The translations under genes were made by a program, and so were the position numbers. From Paraburkholderia fungorum (GTDB lineage: Bacteria > Pseudomonadota > Gammaproteobacteria > Burkholderiales > Burkholderiaceae), in contig NZ_MCAS01000018.1 of the NCBI RefSeq assembly GCF_003610895.1, positions 165 to 64,164 of the forward strand: a stretch of DNA of 64,000 bases, in the 5' to 3' direction. Positions 33,354-43,154 of this stretch are shown one piece after another (the first letter of the stretch is position 1; every line of letters begins with the position of its first letter). Below the pieces are notes generated by a model. It had not been told where the DNA came from, searched no databases, and saw nothing but the letters and a program-made list of their open reading frames with translations.

Positions 33354-34682
33354 TCAGGCAGCCACTGTTTCTGACGCCGCCGCCGCACCGGCGTGACCAC
33401 CGACGAGGCAATGCTTGTGAGCGACGTGGTATTCGAATTCATCCCAGTAGTGCTTGAGCATGCCGCGAACCGGCATGGCTGCTGCATCGCCGAGCGCGCA
33501 AATCGTGCGGCCCATGATGTTTTCAGCAACTGAGTTCAGCAGGTCCAGATCTTCCGGACGGCCTTGCCCGTGTTCGATGCGATGCACGACGCGATACAGC
33601 CAGCCGGTACCTTCGCGGCACGGCGTGCACTGACCGCACGACTCTTCATAGTAGAAATACGACAGACGCAGCAGCGAACGCACCATGCAACGCGTCTCGT
33701 CCATCACGATAACCGCGCCGGAACCGAGCATCGAGCCAGCCTTGGCGATCGAGTCGTAGTCCATGTCGGTCTGCATCATGATGTCGCCCGGAATCACCGG
33801 CGCCGACGAGCCGCCAGGAATCACGGCCTTGATCTTCTTGCCGCCGCGCATGCCGCCGGCCAGTTCCATCAGCGTCGCGAACGGCGTGCCGAGCGGAACT
33901 TCATAATTGCCCGGACGCTCGACATCGCCTGCGACCGAGAAAATCTTCGTGCCGCCGTTATTCGGCTTGCCGATCTCGAGGTAATTCTGCGGACCGATCG
34001 CGAGCAGGAATGGAACCGCTGCAAACGTCTCGGTGTTGTTGATCGTGGTCGGCTTGCCATAGACGCCGAAGCTCGCCGGGAACGGCGGCTTGAAGCGCGG
34101 CTGGCCCTTCTTGCCTTCGAGCGATTCGAGCAGCGCGGTTTCTTCGCCGCAAATGTAGGCGCCGTAACCGTGGTGCGCATGCAGTTCGAACGAGAAGCCC
34201 GAACCCATGATGTTGTCGCCGAGGAACCCGGCGCGGCGAGCTTCATCCAGCGCCTGTTCGAAGCGCTTGTAGACTTCCCAGATTTCGCCGTGGATATAGT
34301 TGTAGCCGACCGTAATGCCCATGGCATACGCGCCGATGGCCATGCCTTCGATCAGCGAATGCGGATTGAAGCGAAGGATATCGCGATCCTTGAACGTGCC
34401 CGGTTCGCCTTCGTCCGAGTTGCAGACGAGATACTTCTGACCCGGGAACTGGCGCGGCATGAAGCTCCACTTCAGGCCGGTCGGGAAGCCCGCACCGCCA
34501 CGCCCACGCAGACCCGACGCCTTGACGTCGGCAATCACCTGCTCGGGCGGAATCTTTTCTTCGAGAATGCGGCGCAACTGGGCGTAACCGCCGCGTGCCA
34601 CATAGTCTTCGAGATGCCAGTTGTCGCCGTTCAGGCCGGCGAGAATCAGCGGTTTGATGTGACGATCGTGTAAAGACGTCAT
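33354..34682 (-). CDS. nuoF: NADH-quinone oxidoreductase subunit F
   Basis: 442 residues, the subunit that binds NADH, FMN and one [4Fe-4S] cluster (N3). The FMN/NADH glycine-rich motif is at about 58-70 (LRGRGGAGFPTGLKW), and the cluster ligands are in SCGQCTPCREG plus a later Cys in GRTICALGD. It overlaps nuoE by 4 bp, so the two are co-translated. Confidence 0.97.
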   Translation of the reverse strand: MTSLHDRHIKPLILAGLNGDNWHLEDYVARGGYAQLRRILEEKIPPEQVIADVKASGLRGRGGAGFPTGLKWSFMPRQFPGQKYLVCNSDEGEPGTFKDRDILRFNPHSLIEGMAIGAYAMGITVGYNYIHGEIWEVYKRFEQALDEARRAGFLGDNIMGSGFSFELHAHHGYGAYICGEETALLESLEGKKGQPRFKPPFPASFGVYGKPTTINNTETFAAVPFLLAIGPQNYLEIGKPNNGGTKIFSVAGDVERPGNYEVPLGTPFATLMELAGGMRGGKKIKAVIPGGSSAPVIPGDIMMQTDMDYDSIAKAGSMLGSGAVIVMDETRCMVRSLLRLSYFYYEESCGQCTPCREGTGWLYRVVHRIEHGQGRPEDLDLLNSVAENIMGRTICALGDAAAMPVRGMLKHYWDEFEYHVAHKHCLVGGHAGAAAASETVAA

Positions 34683-35164
34683 TTCGAAAGTTCCTCAAGC
34701 AGCTGGTCGATCTTCGCGCGGCTCATGAAGCTGCACATGCGATGGTTGTTCACCAGCATCACCGGCGCGTCGCCGCACGAACCCATGCATTCACCCTCTT
34801 TCAGGGTGAATTTGCCGTCGGCCGTGGTTTCGCCGAAGTCGATGCCGAGCTTCTGCTTCAGATATTCAGCCGCGCTGTCGGAGCCGCCGTCCGGGCCGAG
34901 CTGGCACGGCAGGTTCGTGCAGAGCGTGATCTTGTACTTGCCGACCGGCGAGGTCTCGTACATCGTGTAGAAGGTAGCCACCTCCTGCACGGCGACCGCC
35001 GGCATGCCGAGATAGTCCGCGACGAACTGCATGAGTTCGGGCGACAGCCAGCCATGCTCTTCCTGAGCAGTAGCCAGCGCCGACATCACGGCGGACTGTT
35101 TCTGATCGGCGGGATACTTCGCGATCGCACGATCGATTTCTTTCAGGCCTTCAGCTGAGATCAT
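34679..35164 (-). CDS. nuoE: NADH-quinone oxidoreductase subunit E
   Basis: 161 residues, a thioredoxin-like [2Fe-2S] protein (cluster N1a). The four Cys ligands are in CTNLPCQL and CMGSCGDAPVM. The ATG at 35164 gives the usual family start (MISAEGLKEID); a TTG 21 bp upstream is less likely. It works with NuoF in the NADH dehydrogenase module. Confidence 0.96.
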   Translation of the reverse strand: MISAEGLKEIDRAIAKYPADQKQSAVMSALATAQEEHGWLSPELMQFVADYLGMPAVAVQEVATFYTMYETSPVGKYKITLCTNLPCQLGPDGGSDSAAEYLKQKLGIDFGETTADGKFTLKEGECMGSCGDAPVMLVNNHRMCSFMSRAKIDQLLEELSK

Positions 35165-35295
35165 TTTCAGACACGACTCTTTCAATTCCTACCGAACGAA
35201 AACCCGTCGCGCGTTGCATGTTGCGACAGACCCGGCGTTCCTGTGCTTGACGCGTGCTTCGATGCCATCTGAAGGCACGCGCCGATGAATACGTC

Positions 35296-36549
35296 CTAGC
35301 GATCCACTTCGCCGAACACGATGTCCTGCGTACCGATGATCGTCACAGCGTCGGCGATCATGTGACCGCGCGCCATTTCATCCAGCGTGGACAGATGCGC
35401 ATAGCCCGGTGCGCGAATCTTCAGGCGATACGGCTTGTTCGCGCCGTCCGAGATCAGGTAGATACCGAACTCGCCCTTCGGATGCTCGACCGCGGCATAT
35501 GCCTCACCTTCCGGTACATGGAAGCCTTCCGTGAAGAGCTTGAAGTGGTGAATCAGGTCTTCCATGTTCGTCTTCATGCCGACCCGCGACGGCGGTGCGA
35601 CCTTGTGATTGTCGACCATCACCGGACCCGGATTCTTACGCAGCCACTCAACGCACTGTTTCACAATCCGTGTGGACTGGCGCATTTCTTCGACGCGAAC
35701 CAGATATCGGTCATAACAATCGCCATTCACGCCGACCGGAATGTCGAAATCCAGCTTGTCGTAAACCTCGTACGGCTGCTTCTTGCGCAGATCCCACTCG
35801 ATACCCGAGCCGCGCAGCATTGCGCCCGTCATACCGAGGTTCAGCGCGCGTTCCGGGCTGACCACGCCGATGCCGACCAGACGTTGCTTCCAGATCCGGT
35901 TATCGGTCAGCAGCGTTTCGTATTCGTCAACGCACTTCGGAAAACGCGTAAAGAAATCGTCGATGAAGTCGAGCAACGAGCCTTGACGGTTCTCGTTCAT
36001 CCTCGACAACGCCTTCGCATTGCGGATCTTCGACGCTTTGTATTGCGGCATTGCGTCAGGCAGATCGCGATACACGCCACCCGGACGGTAGTAGGCCGCG
36101 TGCATCCGTGCGCCGGATACCGCTTCGTACACGTCCATCAGGTCTTCGCGCTCACGGAACGCATACAGGAACACCGCCATCGCGCCCACGTCCAGCGCGT
36201 GTGCGCCGATCCACATCAGGTGGTTCAGGACGCGCGTGACTTCATCGAACATGACGCGGATGTACTGCGCACGCACCGGCACTTCGATGCCGAGCAGCTT
36301 TTCAATCGCCATCACGTAGCCGTGCTCGTTGACCATCATCGACACGTAGTCGAGGCGGTCCATATACGGCACGGACTGAATAAAGGTTTTGGTTTCCGCG
36401 AGCTTTTCGGTCGCGCGATGCAGCAGGCCGATGTGCGGATCGGCGCGCTGGATGACTTCGCCGTCGAGTTCGAGCACGAGGCGCAGCACACCGTGCGCGG
36501 CCGGATGCTGAGGGCCGAAGTTGAGCGTGTAGTTCTTGATCTCTGCCAT
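35296..36549 (-). CDS. nuoD: NADH-quinone oxidoreductase subunit D
   Basis: 417 residues, the 49-kDa-type subunit forming the quinone pocket with NuoB. The N-terminus NFGPQHPAAHGVLRLVLELDGE is the family signature and includes the quinone-site His. NuoC and NuoD are separate genes here, unlike the fused NuoCD of E. coli. It is 9 bp after nuoC, and a 131-bp spacer follows before nuoE. Confidence 0.97.
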   Translation of the reverse strand: MAEIKNYTLNFGPQHPAAHGVLRLVLELDGEVIQRADPHIGLLHRATEKLAETKTFIQSVPYMDRLDYVSMMVNEHGYVMAIEKLLGIEVPVRAQYIRVMFDEVTRVLNHLMWIGAHALDVGAMAVFLYAFREREDLMDVYEAVSGARMHAAYYRPGGVYRDLPDAMPQYKASKIRNAKALSRMNENRQGSLLDFIDDFFTRFPKCVDEYETLLTDNRIWKQRLVGIGVVSPERALNLGMTGAMLRGSGIEWDLRKKQPYEVYDKLDFDIPVGVNGDCYDRYLVRVEEMRQSTRIVKQCVEWLRKNPGPVMVDNHKVAPPSRVGMKTNMEDLIHHFKLFTEGFHVPEGEAYAAVEHPKGEFGIYLISDGANKPYRLKIRAPGYAHLSTLDEMARGHMIADAVTIIGTQDIVFGEVDR

Positions 36550-36558
36550 GGCGTTCTC

Positions 36559-37161
36559 TTAGTGTTTCAGACCGCCATAGCGATCCTCGCGGATCACGCG
36601 CGGCGTGATTTCCCGCGGCTCGATCGTCACAGGCTGATAGACGACGCGCTTCTCTTCCGGGTCGTAACGCATTTCGACGTAGCCGGAGACAGGAAAATCT
36701 TTACGGAACGGGTGACCAATGAAACCGTAGTCGGTCAGGATGCGGCGCAGGTCCGGGTGACCCTCGAAGACGATGCCGTACAGGTCGAATGCTTCACGCT
36801 CGTACCAGTTGGCCGAGCTCCAGATATCGACGACTGACGCGACGATCGGCATTTCGTCATCTGGTGCGAAGACGCGCAAACGCAGGCGCCAGTTGTTCTG
36901 CACCGACAACAAATGCAAAACGGCCGCGAAACGCGGACCGTCATATCCGCCGTCGGCGTAGGTCTGATAATCGACGCCGCACAGATCGACCAGTTGCTCG
37001 AAACCGAGCGAGCGGTCATCGCGCAGACGCGTTGCCACATTGATGTAGTCGCTCGCCTTCACGACGATCGTCAACTCACCGATTGCCTCGGTGGTACTCA
37101 ACAGGAGGCCGCCGAAGGCCGCCTCGAGGTTCGCTTTCAGGGTCTCGAGTTTGCTTGCCAT
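36559..37161 (-). CDS. nuoC: NADH-quinone oxidoreductase subunit C
   Basis: 200 residues, the 30-kDa subunit of the peripheral arm with no cofactor. The signature ERAEYDLYGI-like segment reads YEREAFDLYGIVFEGHPDLRRILTDYGFIGHPFRKDFP. It connects NuoD and NuoI. It starts 21 bp after nuoB. Confidence 0.96.
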   Translation of the reverse strand: MASKLETLKANLEAAFGGLLLSTTEAIGELTIVVKASDYINVATRLRDDRSLGFEQLVDLCGVDYQTYADGGYDGPRFAAVLHLLSVQNNWRLRLRVFAPDDEMPIVASVVDIWSSANWYEREAFDLYGIVFEGHPDLRRILTDYGFIGHPFRKDFPVSGYVEMRYDPEEKRVVYQPVTIEPREITPRVIREDRYGGLKH

Positions 37162-37182
37162 ATTGTGGGGGAGGCGTTGGCC

Positions 37183-37662
37183 TTATTGACGGGCGATTGT
37201 GTTGGTGCGACGGATCTTGGCCTGCAACTGGATCACGCCATACACCAGCGCTTCCGCTGTGGGCGGACAACCCGGCACGTAGACGTCGACCGGCACGATC
37301 CGATCGCAACCACGCACCACCGAATAGGAATAGTGGTAGTAGCCGCCGCCGTTCGCGCACGAGCCCATCGAAATCACCCAGCGCGGCTCGGCCATCTGGT
37401 CATAGACCTTGCGCAGAGCCGGCGCCATCTTGTTGCACAGCGTGCCGGCGACGATCATCACGTCCGACTGACGCGGACTCGGACGAAACACCACGCCGAA
37501 ACGATCAAGGTCATAACGGGCAGCACCCGCATGCATCATCTCGACCGCGCAGCACGCAAGACCGAACGTCATCGGCCACAACGAGCCGGTGCGCGTCCAG
37601 TTGATCAGTTTGTCTGCCGTTGTGGTGACAAACCCTTCCTTCAAGACCCCTTCGATACTCAT
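37183..37662 (-). CDS. nuoB: NADH-quinone oxidoreductase subunit B
   Basis: 159 residues, carrying the terminal [4Fe-4S] cluster N2 that reduces quinone. The four ligands are two adjacent Cys in LACCAVEMM, one in GSCANGGG and one in [11 protein letters not shown]. The ATG at 37662 has GGAAAG upstream; the longer frame to 37704 has no ribosome site. Confidence 0.97.
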
Positions 37663-37724
37663 TTGCTTTCCACTCCAGACGGGGCGGCAAGCCTGGCCAC
37701 CCACGCAAACCGGCGATTAATCCA

Positions 37725-38084
37725 TCATTCCCAGTCGAGGCCGCCCTTCTTCCAGATATAGGCGAAGCCCAGCAGGAATTCGAGCAGGAAAATCATCATC
37801 GCCATGAAGCCCGTCCAGCCGATGTCGCGCAGGGCTACGCCCCACGGAAACAGGAACGCGGTTTCAAGGTCGAAAATGATGAAGAGAATGGCGACGAGGT
37901 AGTAACGCACATCGAACTTCATGCGCGCATCTTCGAATGCTTCGAAGCCGCACTCGTATGGTGCGTTTTTCTCGGTATCGGGCTTGTTGGGACCGAGGAT
38001 CTTGCCGATGCTGACCAGTGCTACGCCTAAACCGGTGCCCACAATGAGGAACAACAAGACGGGGAAATAGGCTGCGAGGTTCAA
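37725..38084 (-). CDS. nuoA: NADH-quinone oxidoreductase subunit A
   Basis: 119 residues with three transmembrane helices; the loop ECGFEAFEDARMKFDVRYYL is the family signature. It is the first gene of the fourteen-gene nuo operon. The upstream 157 bp contain an inverted repeat at 38118 and the tRNA-Leu terminator. Confidence 0.97.
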   Translation of the reverse strand: MNLAAYFPVLLFLIVGTGLGVALVSIGKILGPNKPDTEKNAPYECGFEAFEDARMKFDVRYYLVAILFIIFDLETAFLFPWGVALRDIGWTGFMAMMIFLLEFLLGFAYIWKKGGLDWE

Positions 38085-38117
38085 GACTATCCTCTATCGG
38101 TTGGTTCTGAATGCCGC

Positions 38118-38136
38118 CAAGAGCATAGCACTCTTG
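38118..38136. promoter_or_regulatory. Inverted repeat upstream of nuoA
   Basis: CAAGAG, 7-nt spacer, CTCTTG, 34 bp before the nuoA start. It could be a regulator site or an mRNA hairpin. I found no convincing -35/-10 pair around it. Confidence 0.35.
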
Positions 38137-38195
38137 ACGCGAAATCACTTCGGCAACACACATGGTGCCCAACGCAAACCGTGCGTCAGAAGTGA

Positions 38196-38231
38196 AAATG
38201 CCAGCCGAAGCGAAGCAAGCGGCTGGCATTT
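38196..38231 (-). terminator. Terminator after tRNA-Leu
   Basis: The stem AAATGCCAGCCG / CGGCTGGCATTT with a loop of about 12 nt, followed leftward by TTTTC. It lies 11 bp past the CCA end of the tRNA and separates it from nuo transcription. Confidence 0.85.
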
Positions 38232-38241
38232 AGATAACATT

Positions 38242-38326
38242 TGGTGCCGACGGCGAGACTCGAACTCGCACAGCTTTCGCCACTACCCCCTCAAGATAGC
38301 GTGTCTACCAATTTCACCACGTCGGC
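38242..38326 (-). tRNA. tRNA-Leu (anticodon GAG)
   Basis: 85 nt including an encoded CCA. The 7-bp acceptor stem GCCGACG / CGTCGGC is perfect; the D-loop carries TTGGTAGACAC. The anticodon loop CTTGAGG gives GAG, and there is a long class II variable arm. The T-loop reads GTTCGAGTC. The gene order secG, tRNA-Leu, nuoA is common in Burkholderiales. Confidence 0.97.
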
Positions 38327-38439
38327 ACTAATTGCAATCCGGGAAAACAACTTATAAAACCCGCGAATCGCTTCAAGACTTAGATTGTAACTGGTCTAAA
38401 CAGTTTGTTCAACGCACAAAAGCACTTTGAACGAAAAAT

Positions 38440-38817
38440 TTATTTCGGAACGTCGGTTGCCGGGACGGACGCAGCCGACGCCGGCAATACTGCCGAGCCA
38501 GCGACCGGCGCCGACGCGGCAGACGCTGCAACCGGTGCGGTCACAGCCGCGCCCAGCAAGCCTGCGGACGGTTTCGCGCGATACGCGCCGAGGTAGGTAA
38601 GCGTCAATGTCGTGACAAAAAACACGGCTGCAAGCACGGCCGTGGTACGCGACAAAAAGTTGGCCGAGCCGGTCGCGCCGAACAGGCTGCCGGATGCGCC
38701 GCTGCCGAAAGCGGCACCCATATCGGCGCCCTTGCCGTGTTGCAGCAAGACGAGGCCGATGACCCCAAGTGCCGACAACAGCTGAACGACGATAATCAAT
38801 GTTTTCAAATACAGCAT
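38440..38817 (-). CDS. secG: Preprotein translocase subunit SecG
   Basis: 125 residues. Two transmembrane helices, with the conserved cytoplasmic loop LVLLQHGKGADMGAAFGSGASGSLFG between them. SecG assists SecYE in protein export. The C-terminal 45 residues are an Ala/Val/Pro/Ser-rich tail typical of the beta-proteobacterial form. The ATG at 38817 has an AGGTGAG ribosome site; a GTG three codons upstream lies inside that site. Confidence 0.95.
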   Translation of the reverse strand: MLYLKTLIIVVQLLSALGVIGLVLLQHGKGADMGAAFGSGASGSLFGATGSANFLSRTTAVLAAVFFVTTLTLTYLGAYRAKPSAGLLGAAVTAPVAASAASAPVAGSAVLPASAASVPATDVPK

Positions 38818-38899
38818 CACACTCACCTGAGTCTTTATTTAACCGCGCCACACAAACTGTGCCGCGCGGGATTGGGGCATCCTCGCCAAGGCGCCCTGC

Positions 38900-39679
38900 T
38901 TAACCGGCGACGCTCGTTGCGGCCGCCGCCCTGCAGATCGCCAGAAAATCCTGGTCTTTCAACGACGCGCCGCCGATCAGGCCACCGTCGATATCCGGCT
39001 CGCGGAACAATTCTTCCGCATTCTCCGGCTTCACACTGCCGCCATACAACAACGGCACGCCTGCCACCGCCACGCCTTTTGCCGCCAGACGGGAGCGCAG
39101 GAAAGCGTGCACCGCCTGCGCCTCGTCCGATGTAGCACTCTTGCCGGTACCGATCGCCCAAACCGGCTCATACGCGACGACGATGCGCGCCGCATCGTCT
39201 GCGGACAGCGCCGCCAGCACTTCATCCAGTTGCGCGCCGACCACCTGCTCCGTTGAACCGGCCTCACGCTCTTCGAGCGTTTCGCCGACACATACGATCG
39301 GGGTCAAACCTGCTTCCAGTGCCCGCTGCGTCTTGACCGCAACCAACGCTGAGCTTTCACGATGGTAAGCACGGCGTTCCGAGTGCCCAACAATCGCAAA
39401 CGTGGCGCCAAAATCCACCACCATCTGCGCCGCCACTTCACCGGTATAGGCGCCGTGCGTGAATGCAGAGACATCCTGCACGCCCCACACGACCTTGCTG
39501 CCATCCAGCAACGATTGAGTCTGCGCGAGATAAGGGCACGGCACACAGACACCGACGCGCACCTCAGCGGGCAATTCGCCCGCACCTTGCGCCACGGCCT
39601 GCAACAGCGTTGCGTTCGCGGCGAGGCGCCCGTGCATCTTCCAGTTACCGACTACCAGCTTGGCTCGTTGTTTCGACAT
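38900..39679 (-). CDS. tpiA: Triosephosphate isomerase
   Basis: 259 residues. It interconverts dihydroxyacetone phosphate and glyceraldehyde 3-phosphate. The catalytic residues are Lys in VVGNWKMHG, His in IVGHSERR and Glu in AYEPVWAIGTG; the phosphate loop is LLYGGSV. The true start is at MSKQRAKLV (39679), since the 20 residues encoded upstream lack similarity to the family. It is followed by secG. Confidence 0.97.
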   Translation of the reverse strand: MSKQRAKLVVGNWKMHGRLAANATLLQAVAQGAGELPAEVRVGVCVPCPYLAQTQSLLDGSKVVWGVQDVSAFTHGAYTGEVAAQMVVDFGATFAIVGHSERRAYHRESSALVAVKTQRALEAGLTPIVCVGETLEEREAGSTEQVVGAQLDEVLAALSADDAARIVVAYEPVWAIGTGKSATSDEAQAVHAFLRSRLAAKGVAVAGVPLLYGGSVKPENAEELFREPDIDGGLIGGASLKDQDFLAICRAAAATSVAG

Positions 39680-39799
39680 CGTCTCGTCTTGTATTGGCGG
39701 CGGACTTGGTTTGCGCCTATGCCCGCCTTTCGGATTCATGCGGCGTGCGCAAAACGCGCAATTTTACTGCGTGGGGTGGATCGGGTCAAACCGACCGTG

Positions 39800-40816
39800 T
39801 CAAGCGTCCTGACCCCAAGTCAGCACGATCTTGCCGACGTGCGTGCTGCTTTCCATCAGCGTGTGCGCCTCAGCGGCTTGCGCAGCGGGAAACACACGGT
39901 GCACCACCGGCTTGATGCGGCCGTCTTCGAGCTGCGGCCACACGCGCTCTTTCAATTGGGCGGCAATCTTCGCCTTGAACTCGATTGGCCGCGGACGCAA
40001 CGTCGATCCCGTCACCGTCAAACGGCGACGCAATACTTCGTTCAGATTCAGCTCCGCCTTCGCGCCGCCGAGCAAGGCGATCAGCACGATACGGCCGCCG
40101 TCGGCCAGCGCGGTCAGCTCGCGGGGCACGTAGCTGCCCGCCACCATGTCGAGAATCACGTCGACACCGCGATCGTTCGTCAGCGACTTGATGACGTCGA
40201 CAAAATCCTCAGTCTTGTAGTTGATCGCCCGCTCCGCGCCGAGCGCTTCGCACGCCCGGCACTTGTCGTCCGATCCGGCCGTGGCGAACACGCGAAAACC
40301 CAGCGCATGCGCGATCTGGATCGCCGTCACACCGATGCCGCTCGAGCCGCCCTGCACCAGCAGCGTCTCGTTCGGCGCGCCTTCGCCATTACCGAGTTGC
40401 GCGCGGTCGAACACATTGCTCCATACCGTGAAGAATGTTTCCGGCAGCGAAGCCGCCTCGACGTCCGACAAGCCCGCAGGCACCGGCAAGCACTGCAAAA
40501 GTGGCGCGGTCGCGTATTCCGCGTAACCACCGCCAGCGAGCAAGGCGCACACGCGGTCACCCACCTTCAGGTCGAACGGGTTGTTCTTCGCGTCGATGGT
40601 CCCGCCAACAATCTCACCCGCCACTTCCAGCCCCGGCAGGTCCGAAGCGCCCGGCGGCGGTGCATAGCCACCTTTGCGCTGGAACACGTCCGGACGATTG
40701 ATGCCCGATGCCGCCACCTTGATCAGCACTTCGCCCGCTTTCGGCTGCGGCATGGGCCGCTCCGCCAGCTTGAGCACTTCCGGCGCACCGAATTCGGTGA
40801 TTTCGATCGCTTTCAT
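39800..40816 (-). CDS. NAD(P)H-quinone oxidoreductase, PIG3-type zinc-independent MDR
   Basis: A 338-residue medium-chain reductase of the quinone oxidoreductase (TP53I3/PIG3) group. The GroES-like N-domain has NRPDVFQRKGGYAPPPGASDLPGLEVAGE; the Rossmann domain has VQGGSSGIGVTAIQIA. The zinc-ligand cysteines of alcohol dehydrogenases are absent. It reduces quinones with NADPH. The ATG at 40816 with GGAG upstream is the start. Confidence 0.9.
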   Translation of the reverse strand: MKAIEITEFGAPEVLKLAERPMPQPKAGEVLIKVAASGINRPDVFQRKGGYAPPPGASDLPGLEVAGEIVGGTIDAKNNPFDLKVGDRVCALLAGGGYAEYATAPLLQCLPVPAGLSDVEAASLPETFFTVWSNVFDRAQLGNGEGAPNETLLVQGGSSGIGVTAIQIAHALGFRVFATAGSDDKCRACEALGAERAINYKTEDFVDVIKSLTNDRGVDVILDMVAGSYVPRELTALADGGRIVLIALLGGAKAELNLNEVLRRRLTVTGSTLRPRPIEFKAKIAAQLKERVWPQLEDGRIKPVVHRVFPAAQAAEAHTLMESSTHVGKIVLTWGQDA

Positions 40817-40954
40817 CTGCGTCAACTCCAAGATTGGATTGCGTTGCCTACTGTCGGAAATCGTCTGAACCGAGACGAAACGCCTCGCTCAGACAGAGTA
40901 CCCGTTTGTGCCCGCTTGCACCTGCCGGCAACGCAATCCACCCTGCACCCCTCA

Positions 40955-40991
40955 TGAAAAACGGCCGGCACGCATTCGCGCTGCCGGCCGT
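40955..40991 (-). terminator. Terminator after pnp
   Basis: A perfect 10-bp stem ACGGCCGGCA / TGCCGGCCGT (40961-40970 with 40982-40991) followed leftward by TTTTT. It lies 16 bp past the pnp stop codon. Confidence 0.92.
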
Positions 40992-41006
40992 CGCCCTGCT
41001 ACCGCA

Positions 41007-43154
41007 TTACTGCGGCGTCGATTCGCCTTGCGGCGCGCCGTTCGGGGCGTCGTTCAGCAACGCCTTGGCCGACAGGCGCACGCGGCCCTTTTCGTCCGTC
41101 TGGATGACCTTGACCTTCACCTGCTGGCCATCTTTGAGATAGTCGTTGATGTCCTTGATACGCTCGTTGGCGATTTCGGAGATGTGCAGCAGACCGTCCT
41201 TGCCCGGCAGGATATTCACGATCGCGCCGAAATCGAGCAGCTTGAGCACGGTGCCTTCGTAGACCTGACCCACTTCGACTTCCAGCGTGATGTTCTCGAT
41301 ACGCTTCTTCGCTTCGGCCATACCTTCGCTGCTGGTGCTGGCGATGGTGACGACGCCGTCGTCCGAAATATCGATCGTCGTGCCGGTTTCTTCGGTCAGC
41401 GCGCGGATCACCGAGCCACCCTTGCCGATCACGTCGCGGATCTTTTCCGGATTGATCTTGATGGTGATCATGCGCGGAGCGTAGTCCGACAGCACCGTGT
41501 TCGCGCCCGACACAGCCGAGGTCATCTTGCCGAGGATATGCATACGGCCTTCCTTCGCTTGCGCGAGGGCAACCTGCATGATTTCCTTGGTGATGCCCTG
41601 GATCTTGATGTCCATCTGCAGCGCGGTTACGCCTTGCTCGGTACCCGCCACCTTGAAGTCCATGTCGCCGAGGTGATCTTCGTCGCCGAGGATGTCGGTC
41701 AGGACGGCAAACTTGTTGCCTTCCAGAATCAGGCCCATTGCGATGCCGGCGACGTGCGCCTTCATCGGCACGCCGGCGTCCATCAGTGCGAGGCAGCCGC
41801 CGCACACCGAAGCCATCGACGACGAACCGTTCGATTCAGTGATTTCCGACACGACGCGAATCGAGTAGCCGAACTCGTCAGCGCTCGGCAGGCATGCAGC
41901 CAGCGCGCGCTTGGCCAGACGGCCGTGACCGATTTCACGGCGCTTCGGCGAACCGACGCGGCCCGTTTCGCCGGTCGCGAACGGAGGCATGTTGTAGTGA
42001 AGCATGAAGCGTTCGCGATACTCGCCTTCGAGCGCGTCGATGTTCTGCTCGTCACCCTTCGTGCCCAGCGTTGCGACCACCATGGCCTGCGTTTCGCCAC
42101 GCGTGAACAGTGCCGAACCGTGCGTACGCGGCAGCACGCCGGTACGGATTTCGATCGGGCGCACGGTGCGCGTGTCGCGGCCGTCGATACGCGGCTCGCC
42201 GTTCAGGATCTGCGAACGGACGATCTTCGCTTCAATGTCGAACAGCACATTGCCGACGCTAGCCTTGTCCGCCGCAACCGTGCCGGCTGCCGCAGCTTCT
42301 TCTTCCAGCTTGGCCGACGTCGCTGCGTAGACTTCCTTCAGCTTCGCCGAGCGAGCCTGCTTGTCGCGGATCTGGTATGCAGCGAGCAGATCGGCTTGCG
42401 CCAGCTCAGACACGCGGGCAATCAGCGGCTCATTCTTGGCGGCCGGCTTCCAATCCCATTCCGGCTTGCCGCCTTCGGCGACCAGTTCGTGGATCGCGTT
42501 GATCGCGATCTGCATTTGCTCGTGGCCGAACACCACGGCGCCGAGCATCACTTCTTCGGTCAGTTGCTGCGCTTCCGATTCCACCATCAGCACCGCGCGT
42601 TCCGTACCGGCGACGATCAGGTCGAGCGCCGATTCCTTCATTTGCGGACGCGTCGGGTTCAACACGTATTCGTTGTTGATGTAGGCCACGCGTGCTGCGC
42701 CGACCGGGCCGTTGAACGGCAGACCGGACACGGCGAGTGCCGCCGACGCGCCGATCAGCGCGGGAATGTCAGCGGGAATTTCGGGGTTCAACGACAGGAC
42801 GTGGATCACGACCTGGACTTCGTTGTAGAAGCCTTCCGGGAACAGCGGACGCAGCGGGCGATCGATCAGGCGCGAGATCAGCGTTTCGCCTTCCGACGGG
42901 CGGCCTTCGCGGCGGAAGAAACCACCGGGGATCTTGCCTGCAGCGTAGGTCTTTTCGAGGTAATCGACGGTCAGCGGGAAGAAGTCCTGGCCGGGCTTGG
43001 CGGTCTTGGCGCCGACCACGGTAGCCAGCACAACGGTGTCTTCGACGTCGACGATCACCGCGCCGCTCGCCTGACGAGCGATTTCGCCCGTTTCGAGGCG
43101 AACGTTGTGTTGTCCCCACTTAAATTCTTTGACGATCTTATTGAACATAGTCAT
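41007..43154 (-). CDS. pnp: Polyribonucleotide nucleotidyltransferase (PNPase)
   Basis: 715 residues, the phosphorolytic 3'-5' exoribonuclease of the RNA degradosome. Two RNase PH domains (about 1-220 and 300-550) flank a helical domain, then come KH (IGKGGSVIRALTEETG, about 565-615) and S1 (VGQVYEGTVLKLLDFGAIVNI, about 620-690) RNA-binding domains. Start at 43154 with a GAGGAA ribosome site. It lies downstream of rpsO, as in most proteobacteria. Its long leader is a likely site of self-regulation. Confidence 0.98.
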   Translation of the reverse strand: MTMFNKIVKEFKWGQHNVRLETGEIARQASGAVIVDVEDTVVLATVVGAKTAKPGQDFFPLTVDYLEKTYAAGKIPGGFFRREGRPSEGETLISRLIDRPLRPLFPEGFYNEVQVVIHVLSLNPEIPADIPALIGASAALAVSGLPFNGPVGAARVAYINNEYVLNPTRPQMKESALDLIVAGTERAVLMVESEAQQLTEEVMLGAVVFGHEQMQIAINAIHELVAEGGKPEWDWKPAAKNEPLIARVSELAQADLLAAYQIRDKQARSAKLKEVYAATSAKLEEEAAAAGTVAADKASVGNVLFDIEAKIVRSQILNGEPRIDGRDTRTVRPIEIRTGVLPRTHGSALFTRGETQAMVVATLGTKGDEQNIDALEGEYRERFMLHYNMPPFATGETGRVGSPKRREIGHGRLAKRALAACLPSADEFGYSIRVVSEITESNGSSSMASVCGGCLALMDAGVPMKAHVAGIAMGLILEGNKFAVLTDILGDEDHLGDMDFKVAGTEQGVTALQMDIKIQGITKEIMQVALAQAKEGRMHILGKMTSAVSGANTVLSDYAPRMITIKINPEKIRDVIGKGGSVIRALTEETGTTIDISDDGVVTIASTSSEGMAEAKKRIENITLEVEVGQVYEGTVLKLLDFGAIVNILPGKDGLLHISEIANERIKDINDYLKDGQQVKVKVIQTDEKGRVRLSAKALLNDAPNGAPQGESTPQ

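Noticed and set aside
29248..33396. A 1382-codon open frame on the + strand opposite nuoI, nuoH and nuoG
   Set aside because: It is a GC-driven mirror of well-conserved nuo genes; its residues (very rich in Arg and His) show no domain and it spans several real gene boundaries.
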